Shown piece after piece: positions 15,603 through 23,159 of a stretch of DNA of 24,371 bases. The first letter of the stretch is position 1; each line of letters opens with the position of its first letter. The translations under genes were made by a program, and so were the position numbers. The DNA is taken from positions 1-24,371 of the forward strand of contig UQMK01000031.1 in assembly GCA_900542085.1 (NCBI GenBank), in the 5' to 3' direction. Under the pieces are notes generated by a model that ran no database searches, was not told the origin of the DNA, and worked only from the letters and a program-made list of their open reading frames with translations. Source of the DNA: an uncultured Collinsella sp. GTDB taxonomy: Bacteria > Actinomycetota > Coriobacteriia > Coriobacteriales > Coriobacteriaceae.

Positions 15603-17228
15603 ATGGACGTCCATGCGGACGGCGATATTGCCGAGAACTTTTGGTGGCGGCGCACGACGCTGACGCGTCGCAGCCCTCTGTATGACGCCTGCGTATCGGC
15701 GGGGCTGCTGGTCGCGGCGACGATTGCGGGCGCGCTGCTCGACCATCCGGGTCTCGCGCCGAGCATCATGATCGTCTATGTGTTCGCCGTGCAGCTGTGC
15801 GCGTTCTTTACCTGGAGCCGCCTGTATTGCTTGCTGAGCTCGGCTGCCGCCGTGGCGCTCTACAACTTCTTGTTTGTCGACCCGCGCTACTCGCTGTCGT
15901 TTATCGACCGTGTTTATCCCGGCATGTTCTTCATCATGTTTGCGGTCTCGCTTGTGTCGAGTTCGATCGCGTTGGCCCTGCGCCGCGCCTTGGCGCAGGC
16001 CGCCGCCAGCGACCGCCGCACGCAGATGGTGCTCGAGACCAACCGCATGCTGCAGCGCTGTGCCGATCAGCAGCAGATTGTGCACGCCATGGCAACGCAG
16101 CTGGCGCGTCTTTCGGGCTGCCCGGTCGTGTGGTACAGCGATGATGCCGATGATGATGACCTGCTGCCGCGCGCGACGTATACGGCCGTGGGCGATGCCG
16201 TGCCGGTGCACGAGCTGGCGTCGCAAATGCCGCCGCGGCTCTCGGCGTCCGCCTATGTGGGAACACCACTCGATGCCACCTATGGCGGCTCGGCGTTCTT
16301 TGGCATCTACTTGACCGTACGCTCGGGCGACACCATGGTGCGCGCGGGCGACCCCGCCTCGGTTGTGGGCGTGCTGGCTATCGTTGCCGAGTCCGACGTG
16401 CTGACGCACGAGGAGCGGACACTTGCCGATGCCATCGTGAGCGAAGGCGAGCTGGCACTCGATCGCGCCCGCGCCATGGAGGCCCGCGAAGAGGCGGCGG
16501 TGCTTGCCAAAAACGAGCAGTTGCGCGCTAACCTGCTGCGCTCCATTTCGCACGATCTGCGCACGCCGCTTACCAGCATTTCGGGCAATGCCGACGTACT
16601 GCTCGACCAGGGCTCGACCGGCACCGCCGAGCTCGACGACCAGACGCGCCGCGGCATGCTCCTGTCCATTCGCTCGGACGCGCAATGGCTCAACGCCACC
16701 GTCGAGAACCTGCTTGCCATCACCAAGCTCGAGGGCGGCGGTATGCATCTGGCGACTACGCTCGAGCTCATGGACGATATCGTCGAGGAGGCGCTGCGCC
16801 ACGTAAGTCCGGCCGTGCGCGAGCACGACCTTAAGGTGGTGGCGTGCGATGAGCCGGCGCTCGTTAACGTCGACGCGCGTCTGATGGTACAGCTCGTGGT
16901 GAATCTGGTGAACAACGCCATCACGTATACGCCCGCGGGTTCGCATATCGTGATTTCGATTGGCGTCGACGATGGGCACGTGACGTGCTCGGTGGCCGAT
17001 GACGGGCCGGGCATTGCGCCCGAGGACCGCGAGCGAATCTTTGAATCGTTCTACACCGCCAACCACGGTCTTGCCGACAGCCATCGCAGCGTGGGCCTGG
17101 GTCTTTCGCTCTGCCGCTCCATTGCGTTGGCGCATGGCGGTAGCATAGAGGTTGCCGCGGCGGACCCGCACGGCTCGGTCTTTACGATTGAGCTTCCCGT
17201 CGCCGATGTTTCGTTTGATAAGGAGTAG
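15603..17228 (+). CDS. kdpD: KdpD-like sensor histidine kinase lacking the N-terminal KdpD domain
   Basis: A 541-residue membrane histidine kinase. Residues about 25-125 hold four hydrophobic spans that match the KdpD-type DUF4118 module (PLYDACVSAG..., VALYNFLFVDPRYSL). A GAF-like sensor region (about 145-290) and a coiled linker follow. The phosphoacceptor box is SISHDLRTPLTSISG with His317. The ATPase domain shows VNLVNNAITYTP (N box, about 433-444), DDGPGIAPEDRERIFE (G1/F) and GLGLSLCRSIA (G2). E. coli KdpD is 894 residues and begins with a KdpD/USP cytoplasmic region that is absent here. The partner regulator follows after four bases. No kdpFABC genes are present, and kup lies upstream, so the pair may control kup or distant targets in response to K+ or envelope state. 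Confidence 0.85.
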   Translation: MDVHADGDIAENFWWRRTTLTRRSPLYDACVSAGLLVAATIAGALLDHPGLAPSIMIVYVFAVQLCAFFTWSRLYCLLSSAAAVALYNFLFVDPRYSLSFIDRVYPGMFFIMFAVSLVSSSIALALRRALAQAAASDRRTQMVLETNRMLQRCADQQQIVHAMATQLARLSGCPVVWYSDDADDDDLLPRATYTAVGDAVPVHELASQMPPRLSASAYVGTPLDATYGGSAFFGIYLTVRSGDTMVRAGDPASVVGVLAIVAESDVLTHEERTLADAIVSEGELALDRARAMEAREEAAVLAKNEQLRANLLRSISHDLRTPLTSISGNADVLLDQGSTGTAELDDQTRRGMLLSIRSDAQWLNATVENLLAITKLEGGGMHLATTLELMDDIVEEALRHVSPAVREHDLKVVACDEPALVNVDARLMVQLVVNLVNNAITYTPAGSHIVISIGVDDGHVTCSVADDGPGIAPEDRERIFESFYTANHGLADSHRSVGLGLSLCRSIALAHGGSIEVAAADPHGSVFTIELPVADVSFDKE

Positions 17229-17232
17229 CGCC

Positions 17233-17946
17233 GTGCCGAACTCTGCCGTAAAACCGCTCATCTTGGTCGTTGAGGACGATCCCGCCGTTCGCAACCTTAT
17301 CGTTGCCGCGCTCGAGGCGCACGGCCTGCGTCATATGGCTGTGGAGACCGCCCATGCCGCCATCGCCGCCGCCTCGTCGCAGGCACCGAGCATTGTGCTG
17401 CTCGATCTGGGCCTACCCGATATGGATGGCGTCAAGGTGGTGGAGTCGGTGCGCGCATGGTCGGGCATGCCGATCATTGTGGTCTCGGCGCGCAGCGAAG
17501 ACGCGGACAAGATCCGCGCACTCGATGCCGGTGCCGACGACTACCTGACCAAGCCGTTTTCGGTCGAAGAGCTGCTCGCGCGCATTCGCACGACGCTCAG
17601 GCGCCTTTCGTATGCGCAAACGGGCGGTGTTGCCTCCGAGGGCTCGTTCGATACCGGTGAGCTGCATATCGATTTTGACGCCGGCATCGCCACGATGGAT
17701 GGCGAGGAGCTGCACCTGACGCCGATCGAGTACAAGTTGCTCTGCTTGCTGGCACACAACGCCGACAAGGTGCTGACGCACCAATATATCCTGCACGAGA
17801 TTTGGGGCACGGCGACTAAGAGCGACCTGGCGAGCCTGCGTGTCTTTATGGGCACGTTGCGTAAGAAGATCGAGTCCGACCCCGCGCATCCGCGCTATAT
17901 CCAAACGCACGTGGGTATCGGTTACCGATTGGTCACCCAAGGCTAG
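17233..17946 (+). CDS. kdpE: KdpE-like OmpR-family response regulator
   Basis: A 237-residue DNA-binding response regulator. The receiver domain (1-120) has the acidic pair EDD (14-16), phosphoacceptor Asp58 in LLDLGLPDMDG, and Lys107 in YLTKPF. The winged-helix domain (about 140-235) has LTPIEYKLLCLLAHNADKV, HEIWG and RVFMGTLRKKIE followed by YIQTHVGIGYRL, which closely follows the KdpE pattern. The GTG at 17233 is chosen because AAGGAG (17220-17225) precedes it by 7 nt and the coding start follows the kinase stop by 4 nt; a longer in-frame reading from 17152 would overlap the kinase. A bidirectional terminator follows. Confidence 0.88.
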   Translation: MPNSAVKPLILVVEDDPAVRNLIVAALEAHGLRHMAVETAHAAIAAASSQAPSIVLLDLGLPDMDGVKVVESVRAWSGMPIIVVSARSEDADKIRALDAGADDYLTKPFSVEELLARIRTTLRRLSYAQTGGVASEGSFDTGELHIDFDAGIATMDGEELHLTPIEYKLLCLLAHNADKVLTHQYILHEIWGTATKSDLASLRVFMGTLRKKIESDPAHPRYIQTHVGIGYRLVTQG

Positions 17947-17970
17947 ATCGCCAACCACCATCCCACTATG

Positions 17971-18037
17971 AGTTGCGGTGAAATACGGTCTAAATTTGCC
18001 TAATTCCAGGCAAAACAGTCCGTATTCCACCGCAACT
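17971..18037. terminator. bidirectional terminator between convergent genes
   Basis: Outer arms 17971-17988 and 18020-18037 pair over 18 bp with one mismatch, and a nested hairpin (TTTGCCT 17995-18001 with AGGCAAA 18008-18014) sits inside. A T-rich stretch (TTGTTATTT) follows on the plus strand. It serves the plus-strand regulator and the minus-strand methyltransferase gene, whose stop lies only 4 nt further. Confidence 0.75.
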
Positions 18038-18040
18038 TTG

Positions 18041-20605
18041 TTATTTGCCCTTGGGCTTGCTGGCGTAGAACTTCTTCTTTTTGGGCTTACCTGAGCAGGC
18101 GGGCTTGCCGTCGCCGCGCGGCCCTCGGTCGCCGGCCTGCGCGTGCGCGGACCCTGCTGCGCGAGGCTTGCGGGCCTCGGGGTTGCGCAGCTCCTCGGTT
18201 CGCTCGGCAATTTCCTCGGCGCTAAAGCCGACCTCGGCCATGGCGTCCTCGATGGGCAGGCGGCGCACGATATAGCAATGGTGCACCTTCTGGTTGCGTG
18301 CGAAGTCCTCGGGGATGGTCTGCGCCGTTATGTCCTGTAGCACCACGCCCGCGCGTGCGAGCTTGCGTGTCTCGGGGCGGAAGCCTCGCAGATTGCAGCT
18401 AAAGATGGCATGGCCGCCCTGTGCGAGCAGGCGCGATACGCCGGCCAACAGCTCAACATGGTCGCGCTGGACATCCCAGGTGCGGCGGCCCATCTTGGAC
18501 GAGTTCGAGAACGTGGGCGGGTCGACAAAAATCAGGTCCCAGCGGTTGCGCGTCTGGCGCTGGTCGCGAATCCAGGCGAGCGCGTCGTCGCGCACAAAGT
18601 GATGCTGCGGACCCACAAAGCCGTTCTGGCGCATGTTGCGCTCGGCCCAGTCCAGGTAGGTGTTGGAGAGGTCGACCGTCACGGTTTCCTCGACGCCGCC
18701 GTCGGCCGCATAGCAGGTAGCGGTGCCGGTGTAGGCGAACAGGTTGAGGAAGCGGCGTGCCTGCTTGGCGTGCTCGCGCACCAGATCGCGCGTGACGCGG
18801 TGGTCCAAGAAGATGCCCACGTCCAGGTAGTCGTCAAAGTTGACGGCAAAGGTAAGACCGCCTTCCTCGATGAGCGGCAGGCGACGGCGCGCGATGTTGG
18901 CGCGCTCGCCCGAGCCGCCCTTGCCGGCGCCCTGCTTGCCGTACTGCGAGCCGCCGCGCGAACGCATGCGTGCCTTGGCGTGCACGTGCTCGGCCGGAAC
19001 ATCCAGGATGCGCGGCGCGATGGCCAAGATATCGAGCATGCGGGCCTGGGCCAGCGCCGGGTCGATGGTCTTGGGTGCGGCGTATTCGGCGATGACGAGC
19101 CAACGGCCCGGTGTCTGCGGGCAGCCCTCGTACAGGTCGATGGCGGCGGAGTAATCGGGCAGGTCGGCATCGTAGACGCGGTAGCAGCTCACGCCCTCGC
19201 GCTTGGCCCACTTGCGGCGCAGGCGTGCGTTCTTGCGCAGGCGGTTGGCGAACTGCTCGGACTCGGGGATGAGCACGGGCAGCGGCTTGCCGTCGCCCAG
19301 GTCGAGCGTGGCAGCGGGCTCGGGCATGGCGGGGGCTTCGTCGCCGATGACGTCGTCGGCGACCGCGGTCTGCTCCTCGGCATCCGCGCTGGTCGCAGCT
19401 TCAAACGCTGCGGCGGCGTGGTCGAGCGAGGGCCAAACCTCGATAGTCGCCTCTTCGTTGTTGGGCATGACGGCAATGGAGCGCGCGGGCTCGGCATGGA
19501 GCGCGCGGGCCAGCAGGCCGTCGCGGGTGAGCGCGGCGACCGGTGCCGAAGCAAGCTCGGGCGCGCGGCGCAGCTCGCCGACCAGCGTCATGGCGTCATG
19601 CATAAGCGAAAGCGGCGTCTCGGTGGTGTCTGCGACCACGGCAACGCCGGCGACAGCACCCGCATGGTCCAGCACGGTGGCGGACTTGGCGGCGCAAAAA
19701 TCGACAAAGCGCTTGTAGCCGGCACACTTAACCATGCGCTCAGCGGTCTTGCGGGCGGCGGGGTCGATGTCCACGGCCACGATGCGCACCTGGCGCTCGC
19801 GCGCTGCCGCCTCGCGCTCGCGTGCCTCGGCGAGCAGCTGCTCCCACAGGGCGGCGTCGTGCAGCTGCCAGCCCTCAAAGCCCCAGTGCTCGCGGGCGGC
19901 GCCCGGAGCGCGGTCGGTTAGGATATTCACGGCCTCTAGCAGCAGGCCGCCGCCGGCGCACGAGGCGTCGACCAGCGTGGGCAGGGCTTCGTTCTCGTAA
20001 TCGTCGGCCGTTAGCTCGCGCTCGCACAGTGCAGTCCAGCCGACCTGCGCCAGCACCAAGGCGGCGTAGTCGGGGCGCAGCACGTGTGAGCCCTCGCCGG
20101 CGCGGGTTGCGGCGGGCGGCAGGCGCTTGAACAGCGGGTCGCCCGAAAGGTCCAGGCTTATGCTCGCCCGGCGCTGGCGCAGCGAGAGCAGCAGGTGGAC
20201 ATCGGGATCGGCGGCATCGACATCGGCGCGACGGCCCGTGGTCTCGGCCAGGCGGTCGCACAGTGCATCCTTGGCGCGCAGGGCCGAGAAGCGCGTGTTG
20301 CGCAGCTGCTCGGTCACGCCGCGGGCGGTGATGGCAATCGTGGCGCCGGGGCGGACGATGTTTTCCCAGGCAATGTCGTAAACGCCGTCGTACAGCTCGT
20401 CGGCGTCTTGCGCCTCAAAGCGCCCGAGTACCACAAACACGCGGCTGGCCAGGCGCGACCACAGGCACGCGCGAAGGCCTTGCTCAAGCTCGCCCTCAAA
20501 CGTGGCGCGGCCCTTAAGGCGGCGTACATGCGAAAGCCCGAGCCGTTTAAGCTCGTCGGCGAGTGCGGGCTCAAAGCCCTCGGGGCAGCTTGCATAAAAT
20601 TCCAT
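18041..20605 (-). CDS. rlmKL: bifunctional 23S rRNA methyltransferase RlmKL-type, N-terminal half degenerate
   Basis: An 854-residue cytoplasmic enzyme. In E. coli RlmKL the N-terminal half (RlmL) makes m2G2445 and the C-terminal half (RlmK) makes m7G2069. A THUMP-like region (about 45-155) is followed by FKRLPPAATRAGEGSHVLRP-like text that matches RlmL. The RlmL SAM motif, DPMCGSGTLLIEA in E. coli, reads DASCAGGGLLLEA (213-225). The catalytic NPPYGER expected near 323-332 is replaced by VVADTTETPL. The RlmK half is intact: NRLRKN, CYRVYDADLPDY, FLDHR, NLFAYTGTAT (621-630), VDPPTFSNS (694-702) and RDHVELL. A basic, low-complexity tail (about 810-854) ends it. Start at 20605 is supported by AGAGG 6 nt upstream and by homology; a longer open frame reaches 20962 across the neighbouring gene. 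Confidence 0.88.
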   Translation of the reverse strand: MEFYASCPEGFEPALADELKRLGLSHVRRLKGRATFEGELEQGLRACLWSRLASRVFVVLGRFEAQDADELYDGVYDIAWENIVRPGATIAITARGVTEQLRNTRFSALRAKDALCDRLAETTGRRADVDAADPDVHLLLSLRQRRASISLDLSGDPLFKRLPPAATRAGEGSHVLRPDYAALVLAQVGWTALCERELTADDYENEALPTLVDASCAGGGLLLEAVNILTDRAPGAAREHWGFEGWQLHDAALWEQLLAEAREREAAARERQVRIVAVDIDPAARKTAERMVKCAGYKRFVDFCAAKSATVLDHAGAVAGVAVVADTTETPLSLMHDAMTLVGELRRAPELASAPVAALTRDGLLARALHAEPARSIAVMPNNEEATIEVWPSLDHAAAAFEAATSADAEEQTAVADDVIGDEAPAMPEPAATLDLGDGKPLPVLIPESEQFANRLRKNARLRRKWAKREGVSCYRVYDADLPDYSAAIDLYEGCPQTPGRWLVIAEYAAPKTIDPALAQARMLDILAIAPRILDVPAEHVHAKARMRSRGGSQYGKQGAGKGGSGERANIARRRLPLIEEGGLTFAVNFDDYLDVGIFLDHRVTRDLVREHAKQARRFLNLFAYTGTATCYAADGGVEETVTVDLSNTYLDWAERNMRQNGFVGPQHHFVRDDALAWIRDQRQTRNRWDLIFVDPPTFSNSSKMGRRTWDVQRDHVELLAGVSRLLAQGGHAIFSCNLRGFRPETRKLARAGVVLQDITAQTIPEDFARNQKVHHCYIVRRLPIEDAMAEVGFSAEEIAERTEELRNPEARKPRAAGSAHAQAGDRGPRGDGKPACSGKPKKKKFYASKPKGK

Positions 20606-20632
20606 GGGTGACCTCTCTGGTTGCGTCGCTCC

Positions 20633-20638
20633 ATTATA
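20633..20638 (-). promoter_or_regulatory. candidate -10 box for the methyltransferase gene
   Basis: On the minus strand the bases read TATAAT, 28 nt before the ATG at 20605. The -35 position (about 20656-20661, GATGGC) is weak. The gap to the divergent phosphatase gene is 75 bp and must hold both promoters. Confidence 0.4.
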
Positions 20639-20680
20639 TGATGGATGCTTCGTTTGCCATCGCCCTCGAAAGGAACCCAT

Positions 20681-21508
20681 ATGATTGATGCGTGCCCCGA
20701 TTCCGCCGTGCTCTTTTTTGACGTGGACGGCACGCTGACGTCGTTCGATCCCGACGATATGACCGATAAGGACTTCAATGCAATCCATCCGTCGAAGGCT
20801 GTTGTCGATGCATTTGGTCGCCTGCGCAATGCGGGTCACCAGGCATTTATCTGCACGGGCCGTCCCCTGTGGCTGGTTGCCGATGGCCTGCGCGCGCTGA
20901 ACCCGGCGGGTATCGTTGCCATGGCGGGGGCCACGCTCGAGGTCGAGGGCCGCGTGGCACACGAGGACTGCATTGACGAGGACATTGTTGAGGAGCTCGC
21001 GCGTCGCATTACCGTGGCGGGCGGCGAGGCGTTGTTCGAGACGAATGGTGCCACCTATTCACTTGAGCCAGTTGGTGTCGAACAGTCATTTCTGCTAGGC
21101 GCCGGCGTGGTGCATGGCGTTGATCAGATGCGCGTCGATGGCCGCTTGCGCGTAGGCAAGGTGTGCATTAACGCGTACGACCTGGCTCGCGTAGCCAACG
21201 ATGACGGCTTTATCGAGCGCGAGTTTGAGCTGTGCAACACCGGTGGTCAGAATCGCGAGCTGAGCCCCAAGGGCATCGACAAGGGCGTGGGCGTGGCGCG
21301 AGCGCTGGAATACCTGGGTCGCACCGGCAACGCGCGCACCTTTGGCTTTGGCGATTCCGGCAACGATCTGGGTATGCTCGCCGCCGTCGAGACGGCTGTA
21401 GCCATGGGCAACGCCATGCCCGAGGTCAAGGCAGTCGCCGACTATGTGACCGACGATGTCGCACACGATGGCACCGTCACAGCGATGCGCCATTTTGGCC
21501 TCATCTAA
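20681..21508 (+). CDS. HAD-superfamily phosphatase, Cof type
   Basis: A 275-residue cytoplasmic hydrolase of the HAD IIB (Cof) group, which removes phosphate from sugar phosphates, cofactors or similar small molecules. Motif I is FFDVDGTLTSF (nucleophile Asp14, acid/base Asp16), motif II is ICTGRP near 65-70, a lysine in LSPKGIDKG (about 197-205) serves motif III, and motif IV is GFGDSGNDLGML (about 222-233). The cap lies between motifs II and III. GAAAGGA (20668-20674) precedes ATG 20681 by 6 nt; an in-frame ATG at 20645 lacks this. The gene is monocistronic and divergent from rlmKL. Substrate cannot be inferred. Confidence 0.85.
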   Translation: MIDACPDSAVLFFDVDGTLTSFDPDDMTDKDFNAIHPSKAVVDAFGRLRNAGHQAFICTGRPLWLVADGLRALNPAGIVAMAGATLEVEGRVAHEDCIDEDIVEELARRITVAGGEALFETNGATYSLEPVGVEQSFLLGAGVVHGVDQMRVDGRLRVGKVCINAYDLARVANDDGFIEREFELCNTGGQNRELSPKGIDKGVGVARALEYLGRTGNARTFGFGDSGNDLGMLAAVETAVAMGNAMPEVKAVADYVTDDVAHDGTVTAMRHFGLI

Positions 21509-21701
21509 TGAATCTCGCCTTCTGACGTTTGCTCAAACTGCGACTCTTTGCTTTTGCATGCTCAATCGATTTATCAATCCAAATACTGAGGTGTTTATAC
21601 CGTTCGCCGAGAAGATAAAAAACCGCAGTTCACGCCTTGATAAACGTAGGTAAAGTGTTTAGCAGTTTACCGGCCGTGTGCAAGCGAAAGGAATCAGGCA
21701 G

Positions 21702-22406
21702 ATGGCAATCAAGGTGTTCGCTGACGGTGCAAACCTCGAGGGCATGCTCGACATGTACGAGAACGGCAACGTTCAGGGTTTCACGACCAACCCGTCCCTT
21801 ATGAAGAAGGGCGGCGTGACGGATTACCGCGCGTTTGCCAAGGAGGTCCTGGCCCACATCACCGATGTGTCCGTCTCGTTTGAGGTCTTTGCCGACGACG
21901 TCGAGACCATGGAGGTCGAGGCCCGCGAGATCGCTACCTGGGCCGAGAACGTCTACGTCAAGATTCCGTGCGTGACTACCAAGGGCGAGTCCACCGCCGA
22001 GCTGGTGCGCAAGCTTTCGGCCGATGGCATCAAGGTCAACGTCACCACCATCTTTACGCCTACGCAGGTCGACGAGATGGTCGAGGCCGTTGATGCCGAG
22101 ACGCCGTCCATCATCTCGCTCTTTGCCGGCCGTATCGCTGACACCGGCGTCGATCCCATTCCGTTTATGACGGAGTCGGTGAAGAAGGCCGCCGCCAAGC
22201 CCAACTGCGAGGTCCTGTGGGCGTCCACGCGTGAGCTTATCAATATTTACCAGGCGGAAGGATGCGGTTGCCAGATCATCACGGTGCCCAACAGCATCCT
22301 GGCCAAGCGTAAGAACATCGGCCGTGACCCGTACGAGGTCTCGCTCGATACCGTGCGCGGCTTTGCCAAGGATATCGCCGCTTTGGGCTTCCATATCCTG
22401 CCGTAA
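21702..22406 (+). CDS. transaldolase, TalC / fructose-6-phosphate aldolase-like
   Basis: A 234-residue class I aldolase of the small transaldolase/FSA group, in the non-oxidative pentose phosphate pathway or fructose-6-phosphate cleavage. The N-terminal VFADGANLEGM and GFTTNPSLMKK are the conserved beta-1 and beta-2 motifs; Lys87 in NVYVKIPC matches the Schiff-base lysine; NVTTIFTPTQV and SLFAGRIADTG follow in order, then LWASTRE and the loop ITVPNSIL. The length suits the small TalC type. AAAGGA (21687-21692) lies 9 nt upstream of ATG 21702; the GTG at 21678 is a less likely start. The 193-bp gap before it is AT-richer and offers only a weak TTGATA/TTAGCA promoter candidate (21637-21664). 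Confidence 0.9.
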   Translation: MAIKVFADGANLEGMLDMYENGNVQGFTTNPSLMKKGGVTDYRAFAKEVLAHITDVSVSFEVFADDVETMEVEAREIATWAENVYVKIPCVTTKGESTAELVRKLSADGIKVNVTTIFTPTQVDEMVEAVDAETPSIISLFAGRIADTGVDPIPFMTESVKKAAAKPNCEVLWASTRELINIYQAEGCGCQIITVPNSILAKRKNIGRDPYEVSLDTVRGFAKDIAALGFHILP

Positions 22407-22437
22407 CGCGAACACTGGCTGCGCCGCGGGTTGTTCG

Positions 22438-22507
22438 CCCCGGCCTTTCCTTTCCCTATCGCTCACGCGCTTCGCGAGGGTCGCGCTAGGCAAAGGAAAG
22501 GCCGGGG
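22438..22507 (+). terminator. strong hairpin after the transaldolase gene
   Basis: Perfect 16-bp stem, arms 22438-22453 and 22492-22507, with a 38-nt apical region that can itself fold. It starts 31 nt after the stop codon. There is no T-run, so it may act as a transcript-end stabiliser or as a bidirectional terminator. Confidence 0.6.
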
Positions 22508-22766
22508 CTGCCGACACGAACCCGTCGGTAGGTCCTGAGCTGAATCGCTACCTTTATTCCGATGGGGGTCGACAGTGCTACCCCGCCAACTGTCTCGGGC
22601 AGTAATGGGGCTGGGCTCGGATGGCAACGCCGCGTGCCACTGGCGGCTTCGTTCGCCGGATGACGATTCGTGTTACGCGGCCGGCGTCACCTCGGACGGC
22701 GGCGTGGGCTCCGACGGCATCGCGTGGACAACGCGGTTCCGCATTATGGATCAACCTGTAATCTAA
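22508..22766 (+). pseudogene. C-terminal remnant of a DUF6273 (C-type-lectin-like) protein
   Basis: Two frames carry parts of one protein end. The first reads GPELNRYLYSDGGRQCYPANCLG and stops at a TAA (22603-22605); a frame change close before that stop leads to GSDGNAACHWRLRSPDDDS, then YAAGVTSDGGVGSDGIAWTT and a stop at 22764-22766. The WxLRSPxxxxxYAAxVxSDGxVxxxG pattern is the usual end of DUF6273 domains, whose last residues are normally GVRPAL-like; here they are FRIMDQPVI. There is no start codon, signal or upstream domain, and a terminator lies directly before it. Such domains are common variable targets of diversity-generating retroelements in gut bacteria, and the next remnant supports this. 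Confidence 0.65.
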
Positions 22767-22807
22767 TGATCTTCTAATCCATATCTATCAAGTATCGAAA
22801 ACGATCC

Positions 22808-22979
22808 GGCCCCGAGTTGGCAGTCATCGCCAAGGCAAAGGACCCTGCCGGCTATGTGTTCGGGGCGACGCGCAAGTCGCCCAAGACCCTTCGATTATCC
22901 CTTTGTTCCGCGCATGCAAGATCTCATGCTTGACGTGGTTGAACAGCTCTACCGGGCAAACGAGGTCTTTGCGGCTCGT
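22808..22979 (+). pseudogene. frameshifted remnant of an Avd-like four-helix-bundle protein
   Basis: One frame reads ELAVIAKAKDPAGYVFGATR and KSPKTL up to about 22889; the next frame continues FDYPFVPRMQDLMLDVVEQL and YRANEVFAAR to 22979. Joined, these follow the N-terminal half of the Avd accessory protein of diversity-generating retroelements (ELxVIxKAxDLxxYV, then TxKSPKxFRF, then RLQNxALDVIExxYRAND). About one extra base near 22886-22892 breaks the frame, the start codon is missing, and the C-terminal half is gone. Avd binds the reverse transcriptase as a pentamer and lies between target gene and template repeat. The assignment rests on recalled family patterns, not on a search. Confidence 0.6.
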
Positions 22980-23054
22980 GCCCATAAGTGTCCCACCAAC
23001 AGAAATCGAGATATTCGGCCTCAGAGTGCCGTCAAGATTGCCAATATGGCTGAA

Positions 23055-23099
23055 AAACGTCCCGTACCGCACCTCTGCGGGTGCAGATATGGGACGTTT
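23055..23099. repeat. hairpin with nested stem, possible dispersed repeat or terminator
   Basis: AAACGTCCC (23055-23063) pairs with GGGACGTTT (23091-23099); within it GCACC (23069-23073) pairs with GGTGC (23080-23084). The T-run at the right end makes it terminator-like on the plus strand, and the A-run at the left does so on the minus strand. It sits between the avd remnant and the IS256 element. Otherwise 22980-23150 shows no supportable gene. Confidence 0.5.
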
Positions 23100-23159
23100 G
23101 TGGAATATCTGATGCCTATTTGTTGAGCTTGCACTTTGAAGAAGGGTGGCGCGCGCAGA

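Noticed and set aside
18410..19921. 503-residue plus-strand frame opposite rlmKL
   Set aside because: Antisense shadow of the methyltransferase gene; no start signal or family motifs.
20606..20962. N-terminal extension of rlmKL to 20962
   Set aside because: It would overlap the divergent phosphatase gene, is Arg/His-rich without homology, and the ATG at 20605 has a Shine-Dalgarno and begins the family sequence MEFYASCP.
22407..22605. Plus-strand frame running from the end of transaldolase through the hairpin
   Set aside because: It crosses a 16-bp terminator stem; only its last ~25 codons look protein-like and those belong to the DUF6273 remnant.
22540..22660. Cobalamin-riboswitch-like words (CCCCGCCAACTGTC and GCCACTGG)
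   Set aside because: The rest of the B12 aptamer pattern is missing, no gene follows in the right place, and the same bases are explained by codons of the DUF6273 remnant.
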